A DNA stretch of 64,000 nt from Drosophila persimilis (GCF_003286085.1 NW_020825338.1:310001-374000), one strand, 5' to 3'. Positions 13,001-25,360 are shown, counted from the first letter of the stretch. Notes: generated by a model from the letters alone, not told the origin. Translations and numbers: made by a program.

Positions 13001-13035
<35 letters not shown>
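13001..13035. repeat. (GT) microsatellite, about 17 units
   Basis: Uninterrupted GT tract. Shorter CA/GT tracts occur near 2391-2430, 5684, 34527-34550, 35105-35123, 42253-42289, 49199-49215, 58908-58927 and 60651-60670. Confidence 0.97.
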
Positions 13036-13036
<1 letters not shown>

Positions 13037-13208
13037 CAAGTGGCGCGCACGATTACTCACATGTTCCCCCACCCCTCCCATCTGCCACCATCTTTTGCCG
13101 GCACTCTTAGCTGCTGGTGGTGCTCCTCCTTTTGAGGTCACTTCAAGTGGCTTATTTCCGCCTTTTTGCATGCTGCTCCTGCCCCTCTTTCTCTTTTCCA
13201 CTGCACTG

Positions 13209-13227
13209 CCCCCCCCCCCCCCCCCCC
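13209..13227. repeat. Poly-C tract
   Basis: Nineteen consecutive C. A 15-nt poly-G run is at 48766-48780 and a 23-nt one lies in the retrotransposon leader. Confidence 0.95.
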
Positions 13228-13499
13228 TCCCCCTTCCAGTCATGGGTGGGGTCAGTTTCCACATGTGGCAGCAGTTAACAACAGAAATCGAAACAGAAAC
13301 GGCTAAGAAAAGCCAAAGAGAGACGAAGCCACCGACCGTGTGGATGACCTGTAATCTCAGGGCAATAAATCAATCAGTCAGTCGGTCAATCAATCAATAA
13401 ATCACAGTACAAGTTCTGATCTGATATCGGGGGGAGGATCTCTCCCATCACCAAATGTTAAAGTCTCAGCCAAAGAAGAGAAAACGTTGAGACGTCTTA

Positions 13500-13670
13500 T
13501 GGATATCCATCGAAATCGATTAATCGACTACTGTAGCGATATGTAGGGACCCCACGTCTATCGATGAGAGAAGATTCTGGACTAGTCTTTCGATATATGC
13601 AGCTATGGTTCAACGAACCATCGAATAATGTGTGATCTTTCGATGAATCTATCGAAAGATGAATCAGATT
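13500..13670. promoter_or_regulatory. CGAT-rich cluster
   Basis: At least nine CGAT words occur in 170 bp (TCGAAATCGATTAATCGAC, TATCGATG, TTTCGATATA, TTTCGATG, TATCGAAAG). This is the same flavour as the clusters at 12300, 14685 and 44520. Confidence 0.3.
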
Positions 13671-14684
13671 TGAGTGATTCTGATGCCCAAGGAGGGATAC
13701 ATCTCTCTCTCTCTCTCTGTCTCCCTCTGTCTTTCTCTGTTGGAGAGCTCTCCGCTTGAGTGCTGCCGAAACACCTCAGTCGCCCCTCTGCCGGCGTACA
13801 GGGTAGCACCTTCTGTGCTCGAAAGTGGAACACACACACAAAGAGCGCGGCGAGCGGCGCAATCGACAAAAGCCAAGAGTGGACGCTGCAACAAATCGCC
13901 AAGTGTCGATAGCATGAGAACAAAAAAAAAAAAAAATGAAATGTTGCTGCAGCAAACACACACCCACAATCCAAGAGGGAGGGAGAGTGAGTGAGAGAGA
14001 GAGAGATGCGAATGCGAATGCGAATGCGGGGAATCGCATTTTTTTGAATTTGGCCTTTTTGTTTTGCTCTTTTATTCGCTTCTTTTGTTGCTGCGCGCTA
14101 TTGACTCTTGCTCCCCTTTTCAGGCCTCCTCCGCCGCCGCCTCCGATGCTCCTTGCTGCCTTGCCTTGCCTAGCCTTTGCCTCTCGCTTTGTTGCTCTTT
14201 CATTTGCTCGGCAATCATTTTAACCCAAATTGTTGTGGCAACTCTAGAGCTGCCCCAACAACGACAACGACAACGACAACGACAGCAGGGAGTCACATGC
14301 ATCATGCAACGCTTTCGGGGAGTCGGGGAGTGGGGGACCGGGCACCGGGCACCGGGGGAATACACCCCGAAAGAATGCGAACAACTGCAACGGAAGTTAA
14401 CTCAATTCACGGGCCAATTTCGTTTATTTGTTAATTTAAATTTTCATATTTCAGGATACGGGCGGGCGTGCCGGCAGGCCAGGTGAAGCCCGGTGGCAAG
14501 GTTATCGTTCGCGCCAGACGGGGGTGGATCCGATGGTTCGTTCCACTCGAACGCCGCTCGAGGGGCGGCTGGAGCCACACCAAACACACCAAACAATGTA
14601 CAGATACACAAGACACACAACATATGTGACTCTCGAACGACTCTGAAGCGACAGATGGCCCAAACTTCTAAATTATCGATTCGT

Positions 14685-15815
14685 GTAGGTAAGTCGATAA
14701 TCGATAACATTCGAGTACAAATTCAATTACAATTATTCTTCTTAAAATGTTTATCGAACATGAGCCTTCGATAAAATTGCAAAACTCTGCGATAACCGAT
14801 TACGAGTAATTGATGATCGATTCAGCATGCAATGTTTATCGAATAAGAACCATCGATAAAGGTCCAAAGTTCTGCGATAGGCGAGTCGTAAATCGTAGCT
14901 ATAATCGAATACAGATCTACATCAAGAGGCGATCAGAATCGAAGCAGCCCAATGTCCAGATGAGGCGACAAGGCCGAGGGACATACAGAGGCGCCAACAA
15001 GGCATTCAAACCTTGGCTCCGTCTCCACCTTTTCACCTTGCCACAGGTGGCCGGCAAAGCCATGGCAGAGAAAGAAAATCCATACTGTCGGCTGCAAAGA
15101 TTCGATTTCCTTTCCTCTGTGAGACGAGCGTCTTTGGTCACCGAGCGGAAGATGACCAATCCGACTTCCGGCTTGGGTGGTCGTCCCTCAAAAGCCGTAA
15201 GATATGTGCCTTCTTTGAGGGCCTGGAGGCGCTCTTATTGCCCCACAGAGGGGCCTACTAGGCTTCACTCGATGTGGAGGAGACGACGAGATCCAAAGCA
15301 GGAGCCACAGCCACGGGTGATCTTATGGCGGATTCCACAATAGTCCCCTACTATGACGCAAAGGTATGTAGAATCCTGGAGATTCTACTGTTGGAAATCC
15401 GCTACTGCACCAGGAGGAGGACGGGGAAGCTTGGACGTAATTCAATTAATGCATGCCCCAGTTTTCTGTGCCTTCGGAGGCTGTCCAAGCAAGAAGGCAA
15501 ATTATCGGTACAAAAAGGGTATAGAAAGGGAAAACAAGTAAAAAATACCTTCGATTACGAATAATCAATTAGCAAATCATCGATAAAAGTAAACATTTCT
15601 GGGATAAACGATAACCAGTGAATAAAACTGGTTTTATAAATATGCAAATATTCATCGATATATGTACAATCGAACGATAATCAGTGAATAAAACGATAGC
15701 CATCAAATAGATTACTTTTACTGCATTGCATCAGAGCTCGATTCGTGGACAGAAATAAAAGACAGGGCATTAAAAACTTATCATATCGATAGCCATCATC
15801 ATCGATAGCACATGA
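14685..15815. promoter_or_regulatory. Two CGATA/TATCGATA motif clusters flanking a GC-richer island
   Basis: Dense CGATA words lie at 14685-14910 and 15580-15815, including a perfect TATCGATA at 15783-15790. A word pair, AACGATAA[CT]CAGTGAATAAAAC, is repeated at 15607 and 15673. CGATA and TATCGATA are the known recognition words of fly BEAF-32 and DREF, typical of boundaries and housekeeping promoters. The island between them (about 14980-15370) has overlapping frames but no exon I can defend. Confidence 0.35.
14746..14915. repeat. 85-bp tandem duplication rich in CGATA
   Basis: Two adjacent diverged units start AATGTTTATCGAA at 14746 and 14831. They share the word order TTATCGAA, CGATAAA, CTCTGCGATA or TTCTGCGATA, then CGA-rich ends. 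Both sit in a CGATA-motif cluster. Confidence 0.7.
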
Positions 15816-17280
15816 CGCAAAGCCCCAGACCAGGCGCCACGGACACACGAGTGTGCGTCATTCTGAACAGTAATTCGAATCGCAATGTCCGACAATGCCG
15901 ACGATCGATCCATTCTTTCGGCTACAAAGCCAATCACCAGACAGGGACACACATCTTTACATACCATTTGGGCGGTGGGGGTGCTGGGGAGGGGCAATGG
16001 GGTGGGAGTTGTTTGCGCTTCACTCTTATCGCTATCGCGCTGCAGATAACGAAGCTAACCCAAAAGCAAACCGAGTGAAAAGTGGGGCAAGAACAAGGCG
16101 TTCTGTAATGTTTTCGTTGTCTTAGATGTAAGCTAGAGATGGACTGCTCCCGATGTGTCCGTTCGCTTAGGGGGAAGTTTCTGCAGTCCACCAGCAAACG
16201 CTAGATGACCCTTAACCCTCTCTCTATCTGCCTCTCCGGCTGAAGTGGATGCATCTCAACTCATTTCAGCTCATCCACTTAGTCCGTGTCCCTGTCCGTG
16301 CGGCATGCCCCTCCCTTCGCTTGAGGAATTTATGTCTGTCGGTGGCTGTAATCAGAGCAATCAGGGCAGTCGTCAAGAAGACTCTCCCTCGCTCCGCCTT
16401 TGCAGTTCCTCCTCCTCCGCCCCACACTTGAGGGGAGAGCGAGGGGCAGAGTTTCTTGTTGGAAGCCCGCAGCTGAAACCAAAATTTGGCTAAAATCTTC
16501 GGCGACGATGACGATGATGGGGAAAGGGGAAGCAGGAAGAGGGTAGTGGATAGAGGGGCTATCATTCCAAAAACTTTGTTGACAACTTCAGGACACACGA
16601 AGCCCAGGAACGGAAACGGAAATGTGAATGGAAATGGAAATGGTGGAGGAGGAAGAGCAGCATCAAAAGGAGCATCCCCATTTCATATGGAGGCAAAGTT
16701 TTATAATTTCCAAATAAGTGTGCCTGCCTCACCCCGCCCCCCTACACCACCACCTCGCTCCCCTCTCCATTCCTTTAATCTTTGACAGAAAAAAAAAAAA
16801 AATGAAAAACTACTCTAAAAAGTGCAGTCAACTTGTGTGTTGTTGTTATCGCCTCTCCAGACAGCAGCCAAGAATCAAAAGTTGTATTTCCCCTTTTCCC
16901 CCGCTCTCTGCCCTTTGAGGGAATGCCCCAATGTCTGCCCCCCCAATACAGCGATAAGCCATGGAGCCCACTCACATCATTCCAGCTCATTTTTGTTTTA
17001 TTATTATTTCTTTCTTAATTTTAATTAGCGCACAAAATGCATCATCCCAGAGACTCAAAGAGAGCGGGATCACGGAGAGACTGGAGCAGGGGCTACATAT
17101 ATGGACGGGATCCAAGGGTAATTACATCGTCTGAGGCGAGTTATTTAATTAAAATAGAACAAAAATCCGCAAGAGAGGAAACTCTATAATCCGCTGGGGA
17201 TGAGGTCTTGTCTACCACAGCGGGAACGGGGGAGGGAAGCGCTAGAGCGATCGTGTCTATATACAGAGGGATAATTATCC

Positions 17281-17880
17281 TAAATATATCCAAGAAAAAA
17301 ACCAAATTTACATTTTTAAAATAATAATAAATCAATTTTAAAAATATACAATATACAATTTTAAAATATGTATATTTAAAAGAATAAAAAAAATATTTGT
17401 AAAAAATTTAAATTTATATAGAAATAAATTCTATAAAAAAATAAAGTAAAAATAAAATTTTAAAAATATTTAAAATAAAAAAAAAATAAAAATTTGAAGA
17501 TAAAAATAAAAGTAAAAAACCATTTTAAAAATATTTAAAACTGAAGAAACTTTTTAAAATTCAAAGTTAAAATTTCTACATTTTTAAAGTTAAAAGTAAA
17601 AGAAAATCAATAGTTGTAAAAAATTTAAATTTAGGTAGAAATAAAAATTAAGGAAAATGTATAAATAAAGTGGAATAAAAATAAAATATAAGTTAAATAA
17701 CATTTTTTTAAATATTTAAAATTAAAGAAACATTTAAAAAATACCAAATAAAAATAAACACACAAAATTAAAGTAAAAGAAAATTTTTTAAATATTTAAA
17801 CTTCAAGAACAAATTTAAAAATTTCTACATTAAAAAAAATATTAATAAGTCTAAGAATTTATAAAGAAACTCTAAGCGTA
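17281..17880. other. 600 bp of extreme AT-rich, A-rich sequence
   Basis: Almost entirely A and T, with recurring AAAAATATTTAAAA-type words spaced irregularly. It could be a matrix-attachment-like region or degenerate tandem repeat. No genes. Confidence 0.8.
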
Positions 17881-18578
17881 CATCCAATTGGGAAAACAAC
17901 TTGAAGCAGCTTTGCTTTATGTTTGTGTGGAATATTTTTCATTGGTCTTTTTTTTTAATCTGCGTTACGGAATGTTTTCCTTTTGAAAATGAAAAGTTTT
18001 CTTATCATTCCAGCTGCTGCTGCTGCGACTAATAGAAAAGGCCAGGAGTATGAATAACATTTGCAAAACTGATACAAAAATAAAGAAGAATGCACGAGAG
18101 CGTCCCTCCCCTCGGACAACACACAAATCAGGAGAAAGTTAAATGATTGCAGTCATAGTAATAGTCACAGTCCGTGGGACGGGGGACGAGGGACGAGGTG
18201 GGGGGGAGGTGCGGAAATGTGGAAAGTAAATAGGAAAATAAATGCAGTTGTGCAAACAGAGCTGCAAAACTTATTCAGTGGCTTATCGGGGATGCATTCA
18301 TTCACTTAGTTACTCATTCACTCAGTGAATCATCCATCAAAGCGCTCGGCATTCTGTTGATGAAAAGTCGGGCCAGGGGGCCAGGGGCCAGGGGCCAGAG
18401 GGCCAGGGAGCAGCGTAATTACTAATCAAAGGAAAAGCAAATAACGAAAAGAACTCTTAAAGGGGAGATATTACTATTTTGTATCAAGGACCCATAAAGA
18501 GCTCCAACGCTCGCAAAGCAAGCAAATTCCAGGCTCTGTGTATCCTGGACGCACATTCCATTCTCTGCTTTGAATATT

Positions 18579-19292
18579 ATGAAAATTCGTTGGAATCTTG
18601 TCACAAAAGCCATGAAGCAAGGTAAATTGGTTACATCTCCAGCAAACAACAAACAGCTTCCACCGTATTTTCATTTGATTTTCGGCCTTCTTGGGGATTC
18701 GCAAACATTTGACCAAAAACTGTCGGACCCCTCCACTGCGGGACGGGATGGACAGTACGGACACACAAAATATTTTGATCAATCAAATGCCAAAACCCGA
18801 GCGAGGGCAACCCCATGGAAAGTAGAGCCAAAGGTACAGTTCAGAGGTAGACGCACGTTGCCAGGCCACGGCGGATACTACAGTGCAGGACCCGTACACG
18901 GACCCGCAGTGGCATGCAACTGCAGCCAGAGTTCCGGCTGGAAACGCATCTTCACAAAAGCTAATCAGCGTCCGACTACCGGCTGTCGACACAGCAGCTC
19001 CAATTATTTCCATTTCAGGACGAAATGCAACAGTTACCCCCAGGACCGCCAGGATACACCGACAATCCCACCGCCAGCATATGGACAAACAAATTGTTCT
19101 ATTTTCGATTTTTGCTTTCTGACTTTTATTCTCGTTTCTCGCATCAACAGATACCCGACGAGTAGAGCAGGAAAGCAGGAAAGCAGCAAAGAAAGGCGAC
19201 TTTTGGAGACTTCAGATACCCTGGAGGATGGATACTTTCCATGGCGTGAATGCAAGATAAAGATACAGACGACCTGGAACCATTTTAGATGA
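18579..19292 (+). CDS. Unrecognised 237-residue ORF, possibly decayed or orphan gene
   Basis: The frame runs from an ATG at 18579 (A at -3) for 237 codons through sequence that is mostly not low complexity, which is uncommon by chance in DNA of this composition. It includes a PPPAYGQ proline motif near residue 169 followed by a short hydrophobic stretch. No known domain was recognised. Other frames in the same interval also look peptide-like: a 25-codon ATG frame at 18748-18825, and a frame after a good 3' splice site (ATTTCAG, 19018) starting DEMQQLPPGPPGYTDN. Either a small spliced gene or a frameshifted relic would fit. Confidence 0.18.
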   Translation: MKIRWNLVTKAMKQGKLVTSPANNKQLPPYFHLIFGLLGDSQTFDQKLSDPSTAGRDGQYGHTKYFDQSNAKTRARATPWKVEPKVQFRGRRTLPGHGGYYSAGPVHGPAVACNCSQSSGWKRIFTKANQRPTTGCRHSSSNYFHFRTKCNSYPQDRQDTPTIPPPAYGQTNCSIFDFCFLTFILVSRINRYPTSRAGKQESSKERRLLETSDTLEDGYFPWRECKIKIQTTWNHFR

Positions 19293-21285
19293 TTTATTTC
19301 ATTGTTCTTCACACAGACAGAGAGCGAGATCTCTGGGAGTAAATGCCCACGCTTGCTTCTAAGCCACAATGGGAAAGAGCGCGATCTGATAATGTGATCT
19401 GATCTGTAAGCTTCCGACTCATGGGCTGCCTGCAGAGTAAGGCAGATCTATCAAATCAAGAACCAAGGGAAATGAATATTTATTCAATATTTATTAATAT
19501 TGTTACCAAATTCATTCAGTGAGAAAAGGCTGATCTCATCTCTTCATCGATCGTCCCCGCCCCGCCCAACGCCCAACGAGGCGGGGCATTATCTTTACAA
19601 AACCCCGACATTTTGCCGCGGCACGAGCTTTGCGGAAAATTGGCACAAGGGACTAATTTCCATGGAAACGGGGCTGAGCTGATCTAATGCTGCGTGGAAA
19701 ATATTTACGGGACTCACTGTACGGGACTGTGGAACGGAAACGGAGAGAGACGGAGATTGTTGGAGTGGGAAAATAAGGAAAAAGTTCACGCCCACAAATT
19801 GTGGGAAATTGCCCTAAAAGTTGGGATTTCATTGAAGCAACTTTTTGGGGCGGGCCTGGCTGGAGACGGGTTTAAATCGGGAATAAGATGGTATTGACGG
19901 GCTACGAATCATTTGGGCGAATGGAATCAATTATGAATGAGTCGATTATAGTCGGAACGTCGATTAGAAATCTATTGTGCACCGCCAGAAGGCAATAAAA
20001 GAACACAGATTTCAATCAAGGAATTGGTTTGGTTGTTCAATCAAAAGAGAAAAAAAAGAGCAAAACGATTCGTATACGAATGCCAGTGGATTCCTTTCAG
20101 GGGAAACACTTTCCATTACAATACAATACGTGGCGATATAGATACACATATATATGTTGTAGTATGTGCTGTCTGGATTCAGTTGAACGGAAGTCAACAC
20201 CAAATCGAAGAATGGAAAGAAGTCCAGGGAGCGACAGAGAGGGAGAGGGAGAGTGGCAGCAGAAAATCTGTGCCCAAAAACAACACAATCAAGAAGAAGC
20301 TGAAACAATTGACTTTGCCACATTCGAGGGAAAACTTTTGTGCAAGCAATGAAAATCAAAATGAATATCATTTCAGCAAATCAACACGTTTTTGTTATAG
20401 CACCCACTCCTCTCTCCCTCTCCCTCTCCCTCTCTCTCTCTCTCTCTCTGGTACTCATTGAGAACAAATCCAAGTCTGAATAGTTATACAGCTTCTATAG
20501 CTACCTCCCTGCTCCTGCTCCTCCTCGAGGGGCCCTACTTTCGACAAGAAAGTGGTTGCCATTGCATATACCCTTTCAGCCCGAGGGTAGTTTCGGTGTG
20601 CCAGCCGTTTGCTTAGGGGAAACAGTGAACCGTTCGAGGGGCCGTTCGGTTATGGGGAATTTCTGCAACAGGAACGGAACAGCCGAGTGGCTTTGCTCGG
20701 GTCCCCCCTTGTACCCAAAGAGACCATACCCTCCAAGGTATCCGAAGGTTCGACTACCCCGAAAAGCTGAAATTTCATTCTTGTTGTTGATTGAATTGTG
20801 AGAACCAAAAAGTCGAAAACTTTTCAACGAGCGTCTAATAGCAAATTGTGTGTGAATGTGTGTGTTGGTGTTGGTGTATGTGTTAGCTAGTGTTTCCATG
20901 CGGGTGCCGAGTGTGTGAATGCTTGTGCTGCCTTCCATGAATATATAATGAAAACTTCTCACGCACACACACGTTGGGGAAGGAAGTTTCCAACCCAAGG
21001 CTCCGTAAGGGTACCAGATCGCGGGGAAAACTCTTGGGTTAGGTTGAAAAAGGGTTAAGGAAGGGAGGGAGGGGGTAAGTAGGGATAATGTGCCAGAAAG
21101 GGGGTGCGGCCGGAAGTGGGGTTTCGGGCATGCCGCGACATTGACTTTGAAAATTGGTTTAGTTTCGAGAACATGGGGCTTTTAATTAGTGTTGATAAAT
21201 AGTGGTGGAAAATGAGAGTGAATATCTCGCTATCTCTCTCTCTCCCATTGTGGCTTAGCAGTTAGGGGGTGGTTTTTCACTGATT

Positions 21286-21312
21286 GAGAGAGAGAGAGAG
21301 AGAGAGAGAGAG
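21286..21312. repeat. (GA) microsatellite
   Basis: Uninterrupted GA tract. Similar tracts lie near 21503-21522 and 22031-22052, and CT tracts near 22218-22248 and 20425-20450. Confidence 0.9.
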
Positions 21313-22208
21313 CGCTCATGGCATGCATGGAGGTAGTCTGGAGGTAGCCTACCAGTAAGAAGGACACCCCCGCCCAACCCCTGACGCCCGGTAATTAAAC
21401 AAGTGACCAGATTTCAGTTATCAACGCGTGGAGTTAATCAACTTGCATGACAATTACAAACAAAATCAAATAACAGCACAACGAGTGGGAGTGGGAGTGA
21501 GTGAGAGAGAGAGAGAGAGAGAGTGGGAGACGGAGAGACAGAGACATAATCTGTTAATAATTATTCCATGTAAACCGATTCATTTTGTAGATTACACGAA
21601 TCACGAACGTGACTAGAGCCTGGCGAATTGTGTGTTGTGGCTGCCACACGCTGCCTGTGTGTCCTTTTCTGGCTCCTCTATCTGGCCATCTCTGTCTCTC
21701 CCTCGAGTGGAGTCGCAGAGCACGCTCCCAAGTAGGCAACACACAAAAAGGCCAAAACAAGGTCCTATTCCCTTTATTTGATTCTCCTCCAGCTCCTGCT
21801 CCTCCTCCTGCTCCTGCTCCCTCATTGTGTGAGTGTGAATTGTGTGTTTGTGTGTTTGATTATTAAACGGCTGACAAAGAGCACAGGTTGACTTCAGAGT
21901 GGGCGTGGGAGTGGGAGTGGGAATGGAACCTAGAAGGTAGTCCTTGAATTGGAAATGGATGCGAGACAGATTAAAAGATTATTTTAGGTCCCGCGGCTGA
22001 CATTCTGACGTTTCGTTCCACGAGAGACCCAGAGAGAGAGAGAGAGAGAGAGCGAGGGGGTGGCGGAGGGGGGGACCACCCCAAAGCGAAAGTCGAGAGC
22101 TGGGCCAGCGCTAAAAGGGTTTTTTCTCCCCTGAATTCATAAAACTTTATGCCCAAGAAAACGGAAAATATATTTAATTAAATTTCATCGATTTTGGCCT
22201 CTTCAGAA

Positions 22209-22242
<34 letters not shown>

Positions 22243-25044
22243 TCTCTCAGCCTTCTTCTGTCTCTTCAGAATCTATCAATTACTTAATTAAAAATAGCCA
22301 AAAAATAAATAAATTCTGGTTTATTATAATGGAATAATTGTTCGGTGTGTGTGTGTTTGTGTGTGCGGAAGAAAATCGAATTTCCCAATGAATTATGGCC
22401 TGACGAATGGAGAGCCATAAAAGTGATAGACTGAAAGGGGGAGGGGGAGGCGGGGTGGCGGCGTGGCTGGGAGGGAAGTGCGGTCGAAGGTGCCAATAAA
22501 ATGTCAGGCTATAAAATGTTAAATACAATTTATATTGCATGCATTTGTACTTTACAGAATACACTTGGAATAACTGTGGACAGATCTTGAATGCCACCAG
22601 AAAAAACACTTTACTTTCCCAGAGCATCTCTGGATGAATGGATGGGCGAAGGGGATGGGGGCTGGGGGCTGGGGATGGGACGAAAGTGCACTCAAATGTA
22701 ATCTGCAGAATGAAGAGCGACGGAGCCCCTCCTCCTCCGCCAGCTACTGCTCATCCGACCTTAAGATACCAACTAATTCTCGCTCAAAAGAAAATCTATA
22801 TTTGCGCAACTTGTTCTCCCAACAGCTCTGAAAGTTTCCATCAATCAATTTATAGAATTATCTTTTCCTTTACTGTCCCATATCTAATCCCAAGAAATCT
22901 GCCTTCAGCATCGTATCCCATCTTCAGATTCAGGTGTGCTTACAGTCCTTGAACCTCAACGCTAAGGATAGTACTCGTTTTGTTGCAATTGCTTCCACTA
23001 ATACGACCCACAAGCGACCCACAAAAAGGCCACAGGGAATGCCCGAGAATGCAAAAACAAGATACATGTCGTGCGCGTGAAGAGCAAAAAAAAAAAAAGG
23101 TAGATTATGTACAGTTTCCCCTGCTCCACTGTGGCTGAGCAGGGGGATTTTTTCGACCTCTCCTCGCTCGTATGAAAATGCAGCAACACGAGCCGTGCAG
23201 TCAACAACTGTGCAACAGAAGCGTAATGAAGGAATTTGACTTTGTGGCTGCTGAACTGGATAACTGTGGCGGCGGGGAAGGAGTGCAACAAAATCGGGCG
23301 ATTTTTTTCATTACGATTGCAATTGCGACTGCGAGCAGAACGTCCCTCCGTCCAGCCACCGCCCACACCACTGGCCGTACTCGTACTCCGTCCCGTACTC
23401 GCATAGAGCTATGAAAGAGAATATGGAAAATACAAACACCAAAATATGGCATTTTTTCCGACTATCCGCTGGCAATGCAAGTGTAAAAACGTTAAATTGT
23501 TTAAATATTCATAAAAGAAAATTCAATCTTCCACACACACAAAATATTTAATAAATAAGAGCAGAGGTGTACAAGTATTTATTCAATACCGAGTTTTAGA
23601 CGAGGATCGGATCGGATATACACGAATTGTGATACCGATGCTTACACGAGCTGAGTCGATGGAAAGTTTAAATTAGATGTATTTTCTGCAATATAACTAT
23701 ATGTATATATTTAAACCGATTATCAGTGCGCTGGCCGCATACAAACCAAACGCTAAGAGGCTTCCCATCGTCCGGAGGAGGGCCCGGAGTTGGATTTTGT
23801 AATTATGCGGAAGGAAACTCACCTGTAAAGAGACAATGGGTGGGGGGAAAATTAATTAGAGCTGCGCCCAAGTCAAAATATGGTATTGTTAGGCTGCTGG
23901 GATTAGGGCAATAAGCATACGAGATGGACACTGCAGACTGCACTTGAAGGAGGGCTTCAGCAGCACTGGAGTGCTCTTTTGTCCAGGATGGAGTGGCATT
24001 GGGAGTGGCAGGGGGGGTGGCAAGGGGGGTGTGGTCAAGTGGCAGCTACTTCTCCAAATTGTGTGTACTTGTGGGCGCCCCAAGACGAGCGAGGGGCAGC
24101 TGCTCGGAGAGATGATTTAGGCAAATGTCGAGCATTTATTTTCGGCTGCCCCGCACTCTCGGCTGTGTGGGGCATAAGCAATAACAATGTTTTCTTCATG
24201 CCGATGACGATGAACTCGTCGCGACGTTATATGCCCAATTAAACGCCGACTACAAGCGACAAAACAAACGAGAGCCCCGTCAACAGGGGGGAGGATTTAG
24301 GGGGGAATGCGGTTCAGACATCGACTTCTTCCTCTTCCTCTGTTGTTGTTTTTTTTTTTTTTGTATTTTTGGGGGAGAAGAATCTGTCAAAACATTCCGG
24401 TTTGGCTAAAAGAAATTGACCATCTGCATTCGGAATGAAATACGAGACATATTCGGAAACGGGAATGTGGAATGGGAACTAGGGGAATGCATGGAGTGGG
24501 GAATGGGGAATGGCGTACGGAATGGGAAGCAAGGGGAACATTGCGACTCGATTTCATTGTTGACAAGGGTAACGCTCAAGACATGACACGACACGACTGT
24601 GGCGCCTTGGCATCGGGCCTGAGAATGGGGAACGAATATAGAAGTCTGAAACAGGACGGAATGATGGGATGAGGACAAAATTATGGGACAGTAATAGGGG
24701 CAATTAGGAATGAAACAGACAGATGAAGAATTCTGATAAATGGAACAACCGGAGCGGAACTATTGGGAAAGGAACATGAAATATTCACGTGAACACGTGA
24801 GGAATATGGAATATTACTGCATCGATCGTAAATGATGGATAAGGAATAAATATTCAAAATTTGTTGCGGAACGGTACTAATGGTTTGGAACATTAGTTTG
24901 GAACATATAACTCAAAATGTATAACAAAAAATCATCACGTGGAATGCTGGAATGGAAAGCTATTTTTAAAAAATTACAGACTACACTAAAAATTCATGGT
25001 ACAATAAAAATGGAACATCAACGGAACTACAAGTCAGTAGTATA

Positions 25045-25360
25045 TGAAAAATTAGAAGAGTTTTTCTAATCAGTTACCGAAAACTTTGGGTGGCTGTAAT
25101 TTAAATTATTTATTTGGCGGGGCGAAAAACTTTATACGCTCGATCTATTTCAAGGTTGGCGAACAACTAACGTTTCTTCACAATTCAATCTCTTACTCTA
25201 GCTATCCTACGGTGGCAAAGCGGGGCGAATTCGCCAAGAGCGAGAGAGCGAGCTTTTATTGCGCTCCCGCTTTGCCCTAGCCTAACTTACACTAGACTTC
25301 ATAATTCATAATTCCATCTATAACTAATAATTGTGGCCATGGATGGAAGGTCACGCAACA
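25045..25360 (-). repeat. 3' LTR of the BEL/Pao element
   Basis: This is the downstream LTR in element orientation, 316 bp. It starts 28 bp after the stop codon of the integrase frame. A short purine-rich stretch ending GGGGCCGG (25361-25370, sense strand) is the only candidate polypurine tract. It is short and interrupted by two C residues. The flanking target duplication GTATA is at 25040-25044. Confidence 0.96.
25214..25276 (-). promoter_or_regulatory. LTR stem-loop around a polyadenylation-like signal
   Basis: Perfect 11-bp inverted arms (25214-25224 and 25266-25276, GGCAAAGCGGG and its complement) enclose a 12-bp palindrome GGCGAATTCGCC (25224-25235) and, on the sense strand, CAATAAAAG. 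The other LTR has the same structure at 31745-31807. It could form an RNA hairpin that presents the AATAAA, comparable to poly(A) hairpins of retroviruses. The function is inferred. Confidence 0.5.

Larger units (their letters stand above)
11496..17280. other. Non-coding spacer with CGAT clusters and repeats
   Basis: Besides the listed motif clusters and tracts, it has a repeated GCGAAT word (14007-14030), an AACGAC repeat (14258-14283), a GGAAAT/GGAAAC repeat near 16610-16645 and short poly-A tracts (13921-13935, 16787-16801). The 253-codon plus-strand frame at 12639-13400 is low complexity and I do not treat it as a gene. Confidence 0.55.
17881..25039. other. Non-coding spacer to the left of the retrotransposon
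   Basis: Contains the doubtful ORF at 18579-19292, several GA/CT microsatellites (20425-22250), GGGCCA repeats near 18370-18405, CTCCTG repeats near 21785-21820 and a poly-T tract (24348-24362). From about 24420 to the insertion point the sequence is a degenerate GGAATG/GGAAC-rich repeat. Nothing else recognisable. Confidence 0.55.

Noticed and set aside
12639..13400. 253-codon plus-strand ORF
   Set aside because: Non-ATG start and mostly GT, poly-C and CAG repeats; no domain.
14813..15343. Long plus-strand frame between the CGATA clusters, and a possible exon 15249-15363 ending AAAG|GTATGT
   Set aside because: All three frames of the candidate exon contain stops and the three long frames overlap with no preferred one, so I could not defend a gene.
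21245..21270. tRNA A-box-like TGGCTTAGCAGTTAGG
   Set aside because: No B box downstream; a GA microsatellite follows.
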